Positions 8,449-17,347 are shown, counted from the first letter of the stretch. The stretch is 64,000 nucleotides of DNA from an uncultured Verrucomicrobiota bacterium (GCA_903845125.1 CAIMWS010000521.1:1-64000); one strand, 5' to 3'. Translations and numbers: made by a program. The notes: generated from the sequence alone by a model not told the origin.

Positions 8449-9651
8449 ATGGGTGAGTTTTTTTACACGGCCAAAACTGCCGGGGGCGAAAATGTCACCG
8501 GCACGATCACCGCGGAAAATGAAGCGGGGGTGCTGCGCATACTGGACGAAAAAAGCCTTTTCCCCATCTCGGTGGTGGACAAGTCGGAAGGGGTTCGCGA
8601 ACAGGCCGCCAAAAGGCGGGTTCGCACTCGTGATATTGGGATCATGTATGGCCAATTGGCTGACTTGATCGGTTCCGGGGTGCCACTTTTGCGCGCGTTG
8701 GATTCCCTGATCCGCTCCACCGTCAACCGCCGCCTCTCCCAATTGCTGAAAGAAATCCGGGCCGCGGTCGCCGATGGAAAATCGCTCACCGAAGCCTTCC
8801 GGCAATTCCCGGAAGTCTTCCCCCCGCTGCACACCACCATGGTCCAGGCAGGCGAGCGCGCCAGCTTCCTGGAAGATGTGCTGCGCAGCCTGTCCGGTTT
8901 CCTGGAGCGTTTGGATGAACTGCGCAGCAAGGTCATCGGCTCCATGATTTATCCGATTATTCTTTCGGCGGTGGGCCTGGTGGTGCTCGTGGGAGCGTTG
9001 CTGTTTTTCGTACCGCGCTTTGAACCGTTGCTGGCGAACACTAAAATGCTGCTTCCCACCGAAGTGGTGTTCCTCATGAGTCGCGCTTTGCGCCTTTTCT
9101 GGCCCGTGCTCCTGATCGCCGGTGGCGGAGGCACCGCGCTTTTGTGGGGCAGCCTGAAAAGTGTCGCTGGCAAACGCTTCATTGAGCGGTGGCGCCTCAA
9201 AATCCCGGTCGTGGGAACCGCCATGCGCATGGTGGCCATTTCGCGATTCTGCCGCATCCTGGGCACCATGCTGGCCAACGGCGTGCCCCTCCTGCAAGCC
9301 CTCGCCATCAGCAAGGATGCCACCGGCTCCACGCTCCTGGCTGATTTGATCGCCCAGGCCGCGGAGAATGTCCGCGAAGGAAAACCGCTGACCGAACCAC
9401 TGCGGGAAGGGGGGCTGTTCCCGGACCAGATCCTGGCGATGATCGCCGTGGCGGAAGAATCCAACCGACTGGACAAAGTCTTGGTGAATATTTCCGACAC
9501 TGTGGAAAGACGGACCAACCGCCAGGTGGATCAAGCGGTGCGCCTGGTGGAGCCGTTGATTTTGTGCGCCGTAGCCGTGGCCATAGGCTTCCTGGCCCTC
9601 GGCTTGCTGCTGCCCATTTTCACCATGGCCAGCACCTTGGGCAGCCGGTGA
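8449..9651 (+). CDS. gspF: GspF/PilC-type inner-membrane platform protein
   Basis: A 400-residue polytopic protein with two homologous T2SSF domains (about 70-190 and 270-390), each followed by hydrophobic helices. It anchors the assembly ATPase at the inner membrane. The opening GEFFYTAKTAGGENVTGTI is the classical N-terminal segment, and GSGVPLLRALDSL and ANGVPLLQALAISK are the paired repeat motifs of the two halves. The C-terminus LGLLLPIFTMASTLG is typical. It lies 18 bp downstream of the ATPase gene and is probably co-transcribed. No other secretion genes are adjacent, so the machine's genes are dispersed. Confidence 0.95.
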   Translation: MGEFFYTAKTAGGENVTGTITAENEAGVLRILDEKSLFPISVVDKSEGVREQAAKRRVRTRDIGIMYGQLADLIGSGVPLLRALDSLIRSTVNRRLSQLLKEIRAAVADGKSLTEAFRQFPEVFPPLHTTMVQAGERASFLEDVLRSLSGFLERLDELRSKVIGSMIYPIILSAVGLVVLVGALLFFVPRFEPLLANTKMLLPTEVVFLMSRALRLFWPVLLIAGGGGTALLWGSLKSVAGKRFIERWRLKIPVVGTAMRMVAISRFCRILGTMLANGVPLLQALAISKDATGSTLLADLIAQAAENVREGKPLTEPLREGGLFPDQILAMIAVAEESNRLDKVLVNISDTVERRTNRQVDQAVRLVEPLILCAVAVAIGFLALGLLLPIFTMASTLGSR

Positions 9652-9713
9652 GGTGTTTTACCTCCTCCCGATCGTCTCCCGGCGGGCCGTTTGGCCCCTC
9701 GCCAGAAAACCAG

Positions 9714-9742
9714 TTGCCAACCCCTAAATTTGGCATTGTAAT
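9714..9742 (+). promoter_or_regulatory. Sigma70-type promoter candidate for the Gfo/Idh gene
   Basis: TTGCCA (9714-9719) and TGTAAT (9737-9742) are spaced by exactly 17 bp. The predicted start site near 9749 leaves a leader of about 25 bases before the ATG at 9775. It lies after the gspF stop, which suggests the oxidoreductase is transcribed separately. Confidence 0.5.
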
Positions 9743-9774
9743 TCCCGGCAAAAAGGCGAGAATCACCCTCATAC

Positions 9775-11127
9775 ATGAACAAAAACACCCAACTTCGGTC
9801 GCGCCGATCTTTCCTCCGCACGGTGACTGCCAGTGCGGGATCGGCCGTTGTCTTGCCCACCTTCCTGCCCCTGCGGGTGCTTGGAGCACCTGGACAACCG
9901 GGCGCTAATGAGCGGGTGACGGTGGCCCACATCGGTGTGGGCGGCATGGGCAGCGGCCATTTGGGATATATGCTGGCCAAACGTTCCCGGGGTGAGGTGA
10001 ACATCGCGGCGGTGTGCGATGTCGATTCCAAGCGCCGGGCCAGTGCCGCCCAATCGGTGGGCGGCAATGTCCAAGCCTGCCTGGATTACCGCACCGTCCT
10101 GGACCGCAAGGATGTGGACGCCGTGGTAATTGCCACGCCGGACCACTGGCATGCCGTTCAAACGGTCCACGCGGCGGAAAGCGGCAAACATGTTTACGTG
10201 GAGAAACCAGCGTGCTGCACCGTCGAGGAAGGCAAAGCCATGGTGGCGGCGGGACGGAAGCACAAGATTGCCATTCAAATCGGCTCCCAAGGCCGTTCCC
10301 AGCCGGAGGCCTATAAAGCCCACTTGTATATCGCCAACGGTATGCTGGGGAAGGTCCGCAAGGTAACCTGCTGGCACTATGCCAGTCCGTCCGATGACCG
10401 GCCGGTGCCAGATTCCGCCCCACCGCCGGAACTGGACTGGGATCTCTGGTTGGGTCCCCTCCCCTGGCGCCCTTACAATAAGAAATATTGTCATGGCACG
10501 TTCCGCTGGCTCATGGAGTCGGGTGGCGGCCAGATCCGGGATCGCGGCGCCCATGTCATGAGCAATGCGCTGTATTTCATGAACGCGGATCACACCGGCC
10601 CGGTAACCATCGAAGCCACCGGCACCGTGCCCACCAAAGGATTATGGGATAGCGCCATCACCATGAACGTGGTGTATGAATTCAAGAATCCCGATTGGAC
10701 CCTGGTCTGGAGCCAACCGGGAGAAAAGATCCCCTATTTCGACGAGGAAAAACGCAAGAACCTGGGGATCCGCGATGGTTACGGTGCGGTTTACCAGGGG
10801 GACCAGGATAAGCTCGTCGTGTGGGTAGGCGACGGCCAGGTTTTTACTGAGACCAAGGCTCTTGAATTCAAGGTGCCTGCGGGCGGCGTGGAGGTTTACA
10901 AAAGCCCGGGTCATCATGAGGATTGGTTCCGCGGCATTAAAACCGGCCGGAAAACCATTATGAACATCGAGGCGGGGGTGGCCACCGCCTTCCTGACGGT
11001 GCTGGGGAATTTATCCCTGCTGCTCGGCCGGAAATTGCATTGGGATCCCATCCGCCAGGAGATTATCGGCGATCCCCAAGCCAGCCGTTTGCTGTGCCGC
11101 CCGCAGCGTTACCCTTATTGCCTATAG
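9775..11127 (+). CDS. Tat-exported Gfo/Idh/MocA-family oxidoreductase
   Basis: A 450-residue NAD(P)-dependent sugar or cyclitol oxidoreductase of the secreted type common in Planctomycetota and Verrucomicrobiota. Residues 1-38 form a twin-arginine signal (SRRSFLRTVTASAG, ending VLGAPG), so it probably folds with its cofactor before export. The Rossmann fold begins VAHIGVGGMGSGHLG, and the family signature EKP appears in HVYVEKPACCTVEEGK. The substrate domain includes GTFRWLMESGGGQIRDRGAH and a C-terminal HHEDWFRGIKTG. Gfo/Idh enzymes need a nucleotide cofactor, so activity outside the cytoplasm is a known puzzle for this subgroup. It precedes a HEAT protein by 37 bp. Confidence 0.92.
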   Translation: MNKNTQLRSRRSFLRTVTASAGSAVVLPTFLPLRVLGAPGQPGANERVTVAHIGVGGMGSGHLGYMLAKRSRGEVNIAAVCDVDSKRRASAAQSVGGNVQACLDYRTVLDRKDVDAVVIATPDHWHAVQTVHAAESGKHVYVEKPACCTVEEGKAMVAAGRKHKIAIQIGSQGRSQPEAYKAHLYIANGMLGKVRKVTCWHYASPSDDRPVPDSAPPPELDWDLWLGPLPWRPYNKKYCHGTFRWLMESGGGQIRDRGAHVMSNALYFMNADHTGPVTIEATGTVPTKGLWDSAITMNVVYEFKNPDWTLVWSQPGEKIPYFDEEKRKNLGIRDGYGAVYQGDQDKLVVWVGDGQVFTETKALEFKVPAGGVEVYKSPGHHEDWFRGIKTGRKTIMNIEAGVATAFLTVLGNLSLLLGRKLHWDPIRQEIIGDPQASRLLCRPQRYPYCL

Positions 11128-11164
11128 CCCAACGTCTTTCAGCAATTTATTTAAATTAATAATT

Positions 11165-11776
11165 ATGAACCAAAACACATCTCCAGTTGTAACCGCCGCC
11201 GCCACGCTGGCAGTCGGTGCCGCGTTAAATCAAGCATCCGCCGCCTCGGTGAGCGATTTGGTGGAGCAGCTCAAGAGCAAGGACGACCAGGTGCGAGGCA
11301 AAGCCTGGCAGGCTGCGGGTCCTTGTGGGGCGCCCGCCGTCAAACCCCTGGCCGAATTAATGGAGGATGCCGACATGGAAACCGCCCGCTCTGCCAAACG
11401 CGCCATTTATCAGATCATCCGCTTCGCCGGGCGGCCGGGAGCCGAGGAGGAGGCCCGGGCGGTGGAAACCGAGTTGATTTCCAGGCTGCAAAACCCGAAA
11501 CCCTCCATCCGCCGGGAAATCCTGTGGATGATTTCTGAAATTGGCGGAGACAATTCGGTGGAGCCGGCAGCGGCCCTGTTAAAGGATGCGGAAGTGCGCG
11601 AGGACGCCCGCTGTGCGCTCCAGCGCATACCGGGTGCGAAATCACTTCGCGCCCTGAAAACGGCTTTGACCGAGGTGCCTGAGGATTTCCGCTTCAACAT
11701 AGCCGATTCTTTGCGCAAGCGTGGCGAACCAATCACCGATTACCCCAGCAAAAAACTGGTTCCCACTAAATCTTGA
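11165..11776 (+). CDS. Exported HEAT-repeat protein
   Basis: A 203-residue protein with a probable signal peptide (AAATLAVGAALNQASAA). Helical HEAT-type repeats follow: SVSDLVEQLKSKDDQVRGKA, then APAVKPLAELMEDAD, ISRLQNPKPSIRREILWMIS and SVEPAAALLKDAEVREDAR. HEAT repeats serve as a binding scaffold, and no enzymatic motif is present. It is 37 bp downstream of the Gfo/Idh gene and 129 bp upstream of the heme-propeller gene, in a likely functional group of exported proteins. Gfo/Idh, HEAT and planctomycete-type cytochrome proteins often occur together in this phylum, but the partner of this one is unknown. Confidence 0.85.
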   Translation: MNQNTSPVVTAAATLAVGAALNQASAASVSDLVEQLKSKDDQVRGKAWQAAGPCGAPAVKPLAELMEDADMETARSAKRAIYQIIRFAGRPGAEEEARAVETELISRLQNPKPSIRREILWMISEIGGDNSVEPAAALLKDAEVREDARCALQRIPGAKSLRALKTALTEVPEDFRFNIADSLRKRGEPITDYPSKKLVPTKS

Positions 11777-11905
11777 GGTTTCCAGTGCGCGCGGATTTTC
11801 CGCGCCCGGCTTTTTCATCATGTGCCAGGCTGATTTCAGGCCCGCGTCCTGCCTGGCATGTGGTTTCTTCTCGGTTAAAAAACTCCGGGGCCAAAGAAAG
11901 GATTA

Positions 11906-14875
11906 ATGTTTGTGCAAACCAACTTATTCGCCAAAACTTGGCTTTGCCTTCCCTATCTGTGTTTTGGTTTGGGATTGAATTTTGTCGCCACCGCAGAACC
12001 AACCACCACCAAGGTGAACACTCAAGTTCCCTGGCAATCTTATGTGGAATCCAACTGGCTGTCGGAAGAATCCGTTTCCATTTCGCTGGCTCAGAGTCCG
12101 GCACTGACCCCTTCCGATGATGCGGCAGGCGGCTGCGACGGAGTGGTGAATGGCACTTGGGGGTTTCATACCGGGTTCGCCGCCAATCCATGGTGGCAGG
12201 TGGACTTGGGCCGCACCATCGCCTTGGACCGCGTGATGATTTGGAACCGGCCCCAGGCACCGGAGCGTTCAGCCCACCTCCAGGTTTTACTTTCGGAAGA
12301 TGGCACCCATTGGCAGAAGGCCTATCAGCATAATGGCACCATTTTTCTTGGTTTCGGAGACCGCAAGCCCTTGACCATCCCCCTGCGCAATCAATCTGCC
12401 CGCCTGGTCCGGATTCAATTGCCGGGCGAAAACTACCTTCATTTGGAGGAGGTGGAAGTGTATGGTCCAGCTGATCCCAAAAAGAACCTGGCGCTCAATC
12501 GGCCAGCCAGTCAGATCAGCTTATCCCAATGGTCCCGGGACCACCGCGCTCCCACGGAACCGGATTGGAACCAATCTGCCCGCAAGGTTCTCACTTATTG
12601 CCAGCGCCGCGCAGGTGAGTTGCGGGATGCCGGCGTGGACACCTCAAAAGAAATACAGGAGATCAAAGCCTTGGCGGCCAGGCTCGCACCAAGCCCATCC
12701 ACCTCCAATCACCCGGCCCGATACCTCGAAGCGCGGAGGATTCAGCGCCGACTGGCTTTGGCCAATCCGCTCCTCGATTTTGAAACGCTTTTGTTCACCA
12801 AGCGTATTCCACCCAGTTTTAACCACATGTCGGACCAGTATTACGGTTGGTGGTCCAAACCGGGCGGTGGCATTTATCTGCTGCGTAATTTCAAGGGGCA
12901 GGATGCGCCAGTCGAGACCTGTATCACCACCTCGTTCCAGGCTGCTGGCAGTTTTTTGCGCCCCACCCTATCTTACGACGCGCAAAAAGTGCTCTTCGCC
13001 TGGTGCAAATATTATCCCAGCCTGGCGGCGGAACCCAACAAGCTGAACAAAGCCAATGTGCCGGAGGATGCCTTTTATCACCTGTTCGAAATGAATCTCG
13101 ACGGTTCCAACGTCCGCCGGCTGACCCATGGTAAATACGACAATTTCGACGGGCGTTACCTGCCGGATGGCCGGATCGTTTTCTTATCCACCCGGCGGGG
13201 CCAGTCCATACAGGCTGGACGCGACTCGGCGATTCAAACGCAGGCTCAAAGCGACCTGCCCGACATCTATGTCCGGTGCGGCGGCGGCCCCGAGCGGCCG
13301 GTGGCCGTTTACACCTTGCATACCATGGATGCCAGCGGCGGCAACTTGTGCGCCATTTCACCATTCGAGATGTTCGAGTGGACCCCGGAAATCGCCCAGG
13401 ATGGCTCGATAATTTATTCCCGGTGGGATTACATTGACCGGGATAATATGCCCTACATGGGCTTGTGGGCCACCGGACCGGATGGAGCCAATCCCCGCCT
13501 GGTCTATAAAAATTACACCAAAGCGCCGCATTGTGTTTTTGAAGCCAAACCGGTCCCCAATTCCCACAAGCTGGTATTCACCGCTTCCGCGCACCATTCC
13601 CAAACCATGGGCAGTTTGGTGCTGCTGGATCCCAGCGCCGGCAATGAAGGAGCCTCTCCGATCACCCGTTTGACCCCGGAAATCCCCTTTCCGGAAATCG
13701 AGGAATGGCCCAAAACTTATTATACCAGCCCGTGGCCCCTTTCCGAACGTTTCCACTTGGTGGCCTGGGGCAGCGAGGGCGCCACGGTTGCGGGTCCGGC
13801 GGGCTGGGATCGCTGGCACGCAGTCCAGCGTCCCGCTAATGGCATGTCCCTTTATCTCCTCGACGCGGGTGGCAATCGGGAATTGCTCACTGCCGATCTT
13901 CAGTTTTCATGCACGGATCCCATGCCGGTGCGGTCCCGTCCCCTGCCCCCGGCGATGGCCAGCCCGGTCCACTGGGATCAAAACAAGGAAGGCCGTTTTC
14001 TGTTATCGGATGTTTACCAGGGTCTCAAAACGGTGCGCCGCGGTGACATCAAGGCCTTGCGACTGATCGCCATCCCCCCTAAAACTCATCCCACCATGAA
14101 TGCCCCCAACCTGGGTTTGACCGCTGACGATCCCGGGAAATGCGTATTAGGCACCGTTCCGGTGGAGGCAGACGGCTCGGCTTATTTCCGTGCGCCAGCA
14201 GGCGTGATTCTATTCTTCCAAGCCCTCGATGCCCGGGGTATCGCCCTGCAAACCATGCGCTCCGTGGCCCATGTTCAACCCGGCCAGACCGTCGGTTGCG
14301 TTGGCTGCCATGAAAACCGTGCCTATGCCCCTCCGCAAAAGCCGCTCCTGGCCATGGCTCGAGCCCCTTCCCGCATCGAAATCGGCCCTTCCGGATCATG
14401 GCCATTTCGTTTTGACCAATTGGTCCAACCGGTGCTCGATAAGTCGTGCGTTTCCTGCCATAATCCTGGCAGTGCTGATAAATTAGCCGCCAAATTTGAT
14501 CTCCGCCCGGTCAAAGCCTACGAAACGCTCGTCCGCTTTGGCAAAACGAGTCTTTCCTCCCAAGTGTTGGCAGGCTATCGCCGCGGCTACTCGATCGAGC
14601 GGGATGGCATCGCTGATCGCAGCGAATTGCTGGCGGTGCTGACCAATCCTCAAGGCCATCATGGTCTCCAACTGGGCCCCGACGCCATCGAACGAATGAT
14701 TGTCTGGATGGATGCCTATGCCCAGCGCCTCGGGTCGTTCAGCGCAGACCAGGAGCAACGGATGATTCAACTCCGCCTGGCCAACCGCGACCTTTTCCTG
14801 GATCGCACGCTGGAAACAAAAAATCCCAGCCGCCATATTCCGTTGGCCGCCAACGGGATTCCGGGGCTGCCCTGA
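11906..14875 (+). CDS. HzsA-related protein: F5/8C domain, beta-propeller, two c-heme motifs
   Basis: A 989-residue exported protein. After a signal peptide, residues about 40-190 form an F5/8 type C (discoidin) carbohydrate-binding domain (WQVDLGRTIALDRVMIWNRP, RLVRIQLPGENYLHLEEVEV). A TolB-like propeller follows from about 290, with PD40-type blades such as LDGSNVRRLTHG and YLPDGRIVFLST. The C-terminal third contains two c-type heme sites, CVGCH near residue 797 and CVSCH near 847. This order of propeller plus CxxCH resembles the hydrazine-synthase alpha-subunit (HzsA-like) family, which is widespread in organisms that do not make hydrazine. A role in periplasmic redox chemistry of carbohydrate is an inference from the F5/8C domain. 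AAAGGA stands four bases before the ATG. Confidence 0.85.
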   Translation: MFVQTNLFAKTWLCLPYLCFGLGLNFVATAEPTTTKVNTQVPWQSYVESNWLSEESVSISLAQSPALTPSDDAAGGCDGVVNGTWGFHTGFAANPWWQVDLGRTIALDRVMIWNRPQAPERSAHLQVLLSEDGTHWQKAYQHNGTIFLGFGDRKPLTIPLRNQSARLVRIQLPGENYLHLEEVEVYGPADPKKNLALNRPASQISLSQWSRDHRAPTEPDWNQSARKVLTYCQRRAGELRDAGVDTSKEIQEIKALAARLAPSPSTSNHPARYLEARRIQRRLALANPLLDFETLLFTKRIPPSFNHMSDQYYGWWSKPGGGIYLLRNFKGQDAPVETCITTSFQAAGSFLRPTLSYDAQKVLFAWCKYYPSLAAEPNKLNKANVPEDAFYHLFEMNLDGSNVRRLTHGKYDNFDGRYLPDGRIVFLSTRRGQSIQAGRDSAIQTQAQSDLPDIYVRCGGGPERPVAVYTLHTMDASGGNLCAISPFEMFEWTPEIAQDGSIIYSRWDYIDRDNMPYMGLWATGPDGANPRLVYKNYTKAPHCVFEAKPVPNSHKLVFTASAHHSQTMGSLVLLDPSAGNEGASPITRLTPEIPFPEIEEWPKTYYTSPWPLSERFHLVAWGSEGATVAGPAGWDRWHAVQRPANGMSLYLLDAGGNRELLTADLQFSCTDPMPVRSRPLPPAMASPVHWDQNKEGRFLLSDVYQGLKTVRRGDIKALRLIAIPPKTHPTMNAPNLGLTADDPGKCVLGTVPVEADGSAYFRAPAGVILFFQALDARGIALQTMRSVAHVQPGQTVGCVGCHENRAYAPPQKPLLAMARAPSRIEIGPSGSWPFRFDQLVQPVLDKSCVSCHNPGSADKLAAKFDLRPVKAYETLVRFGKTSLSSQVLAGYRRGYSIERDGIADRSELLAVLTNPQGHHGLQLGPDAIERMIVWMDAYAQRLGSFSADQEQRMIQLRLANRDLFLDRTLETKNPSRHIPLAANGIPGLP

Positions 14876-15092
14876 CCTCCGTAGTGCAGGGAAAAATCAA
14901 CGCAAAACCCGCTGGAGCTTGATGGGTTCCAGTGGAGTTATTCATATGCTTTGAACGTCACCGAGCGGAGACTTCAAAAGCCAGCCAACAAGAAACCATT
15001 ACCCCCGGTCAAATCGTCGTGATCCAGCATCCCCAAAGGCTGCAAGAAACAAAACCGAGTGAGCCGGACTGACCTGGTTAAATAATTACCGC

Positions 15093-15815
15093 TTAGGCTT
15101 GGTTGACGCGGTTACCGTTAAGCTGGGAAAAAGGATTGTTGGCAAAATTCCCCTTTGCCGGTGCTGCTGATGCACCATCGGTCTCGTCATTATCATCCGC
15201 AGAATCATCCCCCTTATTTCGTTCGTGAGCTGCGCTTGGGGAGGGATTGGGATTCTTTGCCCGTTTATTGCGGGGAAGCGGGCTCAGCATCACGTTGATC
15301 CCCCGGCCAATCAACTTGGGCGGAGCATCGGGGTGGGCAAAAGGAGCCACTTCTTTGACGAATTTCTCCACGGTCTGAAATCCGTACTGCTGGTGCGCCA
15401 TTTCCCGGCCTCGAAAACGCAGGGTCACTTTGACCTTCATTTCCTCGCAAAGGAAATCGATCGCGTGACTCAGCTTTACGGTAAAATCATGCGGATCAAT
15501 GGTTGGACTGAGCTGGACTTCCTTTACCTTGTTGGCGTGCTGGTGCTTGCGGGATTCCTTTTCCTTTTTGGATAATTCATACCGGTATTTCCCGTAATCC
15601 ACCAATCGACAGACCGGAGGCGTGGCATTCGGCGCGATTTCCACCAAGTCCACCCCCAGATTGCGTGCCATCGCCAGCGCCTCGTTGACCGGGAGAACTC
15701 CCAATTGGTTTCCTTCCGGGCCAATCACCCGTACCTCACGCGCACGGATCTTGTTATTTACCCGAACTTGTTGTGATGAAGGAAATGACCGTTTTGAAGG
15801 AGGAGGCTGACTCAA
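15093..15815 (-). CDS. infC: Translation initiation factor IF-3 with C-terminal extension
   Basis: IF-3 binds the 30S subunit and proofreads start-codon and initiator-tRNA selection. The N domain begins VRVNNKIRAREVRVIG. The linker is KYRYELSKKEKESRKHQH. The C domain has VKEVQLSPTIDPHDFTVKL and VKVTLRFRGREMAHQ. At 240 residues it is about 60 longer than usual; the extra is a charged, Asn/Asp/Ala-rich tail after NVMLSPLPRNKR. The start is TTG at 15815: an in-frame stop lies eight codons upstream, no ATG or GTG falls before the N domain, and a strong Shine-Dalgarno sequence stands six bases away. A rare start codon is a known feature of autoregulated infC genes. The usual partners rpmI and rplT do not follow: downstream on this strand is a 217 bp gap and then the convergent heme-propeller gene. 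Confidence 0.97.
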   Translation of the reverse strand: MSQPPPSKRSFPSSQQVRVNNKIRAREVRVIGPEGNQLGVLPVNEALAMARNLGVDLVEIAPNATPPVCRLVDYGKYRYELSKKEKESRKHQHANKVKEVQLSPTIDPHDFTVKLSHAIDFLCEEMKVKVTLRFRGREMAHQQYGFQTVEKFVKEVAPFAHPDAPPKLIGRGINVMLSPLPRNKRAKNPNPSPSAAHERNKGDDSADDNDETDGASAAPAKGNFANNPFSQLNGNRVNQA

Positions 15816-15821
15816 AGGGTG

Positions 15822-15828
15822 CCTCCCT
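15822..15828 (-). promoter_or_regulatory. Ribosome-binding site deciding the infC TTG start
   Basis: Reading the minus strand, AGGGAGG lies six bases before the TTG. It is one of the strongest Shine-Dalgarno matches seen in the window and supports the non-ATG start. Confidence 0.75.
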
Positions 15829-15841
15829 TTTGAGGTTCATT

Positions 15842-15859
15842 CATGCATCTCATGCATCT
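15842..15859. repeat. Tandem 9-bp repeat in the infC leader
   Basis: The unit CATGCATCT occurs twice back to back, each copy containing the palindrome ATGCAT. It falls between the predicted infC promoter and the ribosome-binding site, so it would be part of the mRNA leader. Function unknown; it could be chance. Confidence 0.6.
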
Positions 15860-15900
15860 ATAAATTGATTCTATCACTGATTAGCGACCGATTTTTAAGC

Positions 15901-15929
15901 AATATATTGCTCGCACCAGATTGCTGCAA
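15901..15929 (-). promoter_or_regulatory. Sigma70-type promoter candidate for infC
   Basis: On the minus strand TTGCAG (15929-15924) and TATATT (15906-15901) are spaced by 17 bp. This predicts a leader of about 80 bases before the TTG start and supports independent transcription of infC. Confidence 0.5.
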
Positions 15930-16105
15930 GCAAATTAATTACCAACACAAAAGAGAGGCCCTGCCTTGGCTCATAAAAACGGCTCGGTGAAGCTTGACGC
16001 CCCCAAGATCTGATTTCAAGATGCTGGCGGTGTGCTTCAAGAAATGAGCCCATGATCGTTCAATTCTTGATTGATCCCAAAAATGAGGAATAGGAACCAT
16101 CGGCA

Positions 16106-17215
16106 ATGGCCCGGCTCAACCCAAAATTAATTTCAACCTCCGGTCATTTGGCGGAATCGGATGGCCACCGGCCATATCGTGAACCGCCACCTCCGCCATC
16201 CCGTGACCAGCCAACGGCCTTGAAGCCCCCATTGGCCAAGCCGTTTCCCCGTTTCCCCAACTGGCTTTGCTTATTGCTCCTCTGGATGCAGATCCTGGCG
16301 ACCGTTGATTCTGAACCCAAGGCCTCCGAAGCCACCATGAAAAAATTGGAAACCATTTCTCTGGGCCCATCCTCCAAGGAAGCGGTGTCCACCGTTCGCC
16401 ATTTGCTGCGTGAACCGACCCGGATTATTTTGGCCCTCCGATTGAACGGCACCAATCTTTCAGACACCCTCAACCTGGTGGCCGTTCTGGGAGCATCCCG
16501 GGATTCCCGAGCCGCAGCTCTTCTTCAGCCGCTGATCCAGGATCCCGCCCGCGATCCTGTGTTGCGGAAGCAGGTTATTAAAGCACTGGCCAAAACCTCA
16601 ACTGGCGCCCGGATGATTCTGGCGGCAGCCAATGATGGAGATTGGCCGGCGGACTTGAACTTGGTGGCGGCGATGGAACTGGCCGATTCCCGGTCGTCCC
16701 GGATCAGACAATGGGCTGAAGCCATTCTCCCCTACCCTTATGGAGCTCAAGGAGAGCCGATCCTGGGTTGGAACCGGCTGGCCAAGTTCAAGCCGGATCC
16801 CGGGAATGGCTGGCTGGTTTTCCAGCGGCCCGAATCAGGCTGTCTGAAATGCCATCAAATGAATGGCCAAGGCCGCAATGTAGGTCCAGACCTGAACGAT
16901 GTCGGGCGCCGCCTGGATCGGGAAGGCCTGCTGGAGGCGATTCTGGCGCCCAGCGCCAGCGTGGCCTATGGCTATGAGGCCTGCCTCGTTCAACTGAATT
17001 CCGGGGAGGAGTTTTATGGGTTGATTGCCCATGAAACACCCACCGCCCTGATCGGCAAGGACACCATCGGCCGACTGGTTTCCCTGGCCAAAACGGACAT
17101 TTTCGAAAACCGCGCGCTAAAAACCTCCCTGATGCCCTCCGACTTGCAGATCACCATGACGGCCCAGGAATTGGTGGATTTGTTGGAATTCCTGGCCCTC
17201 TCGAAACAGCGTTGA
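16106..17215 (+). CDS. Mono-heme planctomycete-type cytochrome c protein
   Basis: A 369-residue protein. A proline-rich N-terminus of about 50 residues precedes a hydrophobic segment (WLCLLLLWMQILATV), which may act as an unusually late signal peptide or membrane anchor. Residues about 85-225 look like HEAT-type helical repeats (DTLNLVAVLGASRDSRAAAL, RKQVIKALAKTS). The C-terminal 130 residues form the heme-binding domain frequent in Planctomycetota and Verrucomicrobiota: CLKCH near residue 246, then GQGRNVGPDLNDVG, the segment EAILAPSASVAYGYE and the closing strand GEEFYGLIAHET. The domain normally sits at the end of large dehydrogenase-like proteins; here it is attached only to the helical region. 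It probably transfers electrons in the periplasm. No neighbour reveals its partner. Confidence 0.83.
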   Translation: MARLNPKLISTSGHLAESDGHRPYREPPPPPSRDQPTALKPPLAKPFPRFPNWLCLLLLWMQILATVDSEPKASEATMKKLETISLGPSSKEAVSTVRHLLREPTRIILALRLNGTNLSDTLNLVAVLGASRDSRAAALLQPLIQDPARDPVLRKQVIKALAKTSTGARMILAAANDGDWPADLNLVAAMELADSRSSRIRQWAEAILPYPYGAQGEPILGWNRLAKFKPDPGNGWLVFQRPESGCLKCHQMNGQGRNVGPDLNDVGRRLDREGLLEAILAPSASVAYGYEACLVQLNSGEEFYGLIAHETPTALIGKDTIGRLVSLAKTDIFENRALKTSLMPSDLQITMTAQELVDLLEFLALSKQR

Positions 17216-17304
17216 TGGTTTTCCGGCACGCTCTTCGTTCCACATCCTCGGAAATGACCGGGATTAGCCGCTTACCGGCCAGGCCATGGGAATTTGAATA
17301 ATTA

Positions 17305-17332
17305 TTGACAGAATTGAATGAAACTGTGAAAT
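17305..17332 (+). promoter_or_regulatory. Promoter candidate for alr
   Basis: A perfect TTGACA (17305-17310) is followed after 16 bp by TGAAAT (17327-17332), a four-of-six -10. The start site would be near 17340, only about eight bases before the first ATG of alr, so the mRNA could be nearly leaderless or use the ATG at 17357. Confidence 0.35.
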
Positions 17333-17347
17333 CGAAGTTCGTAGAAC

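Noticed and set aside
8212-9534. 440-codon minus-strand frame opposite gspF
   Set aside because: It lies antisense to a clear secretion gene, is rich in His/Gln/Gly and has no recognisable domain; such long shadows are expected in GC-rich genes.
9681-9703. GC-rich hairpin after gspF
   Set aside because: The stem contains a bulge and no T run follows, so terminator function is not supported.
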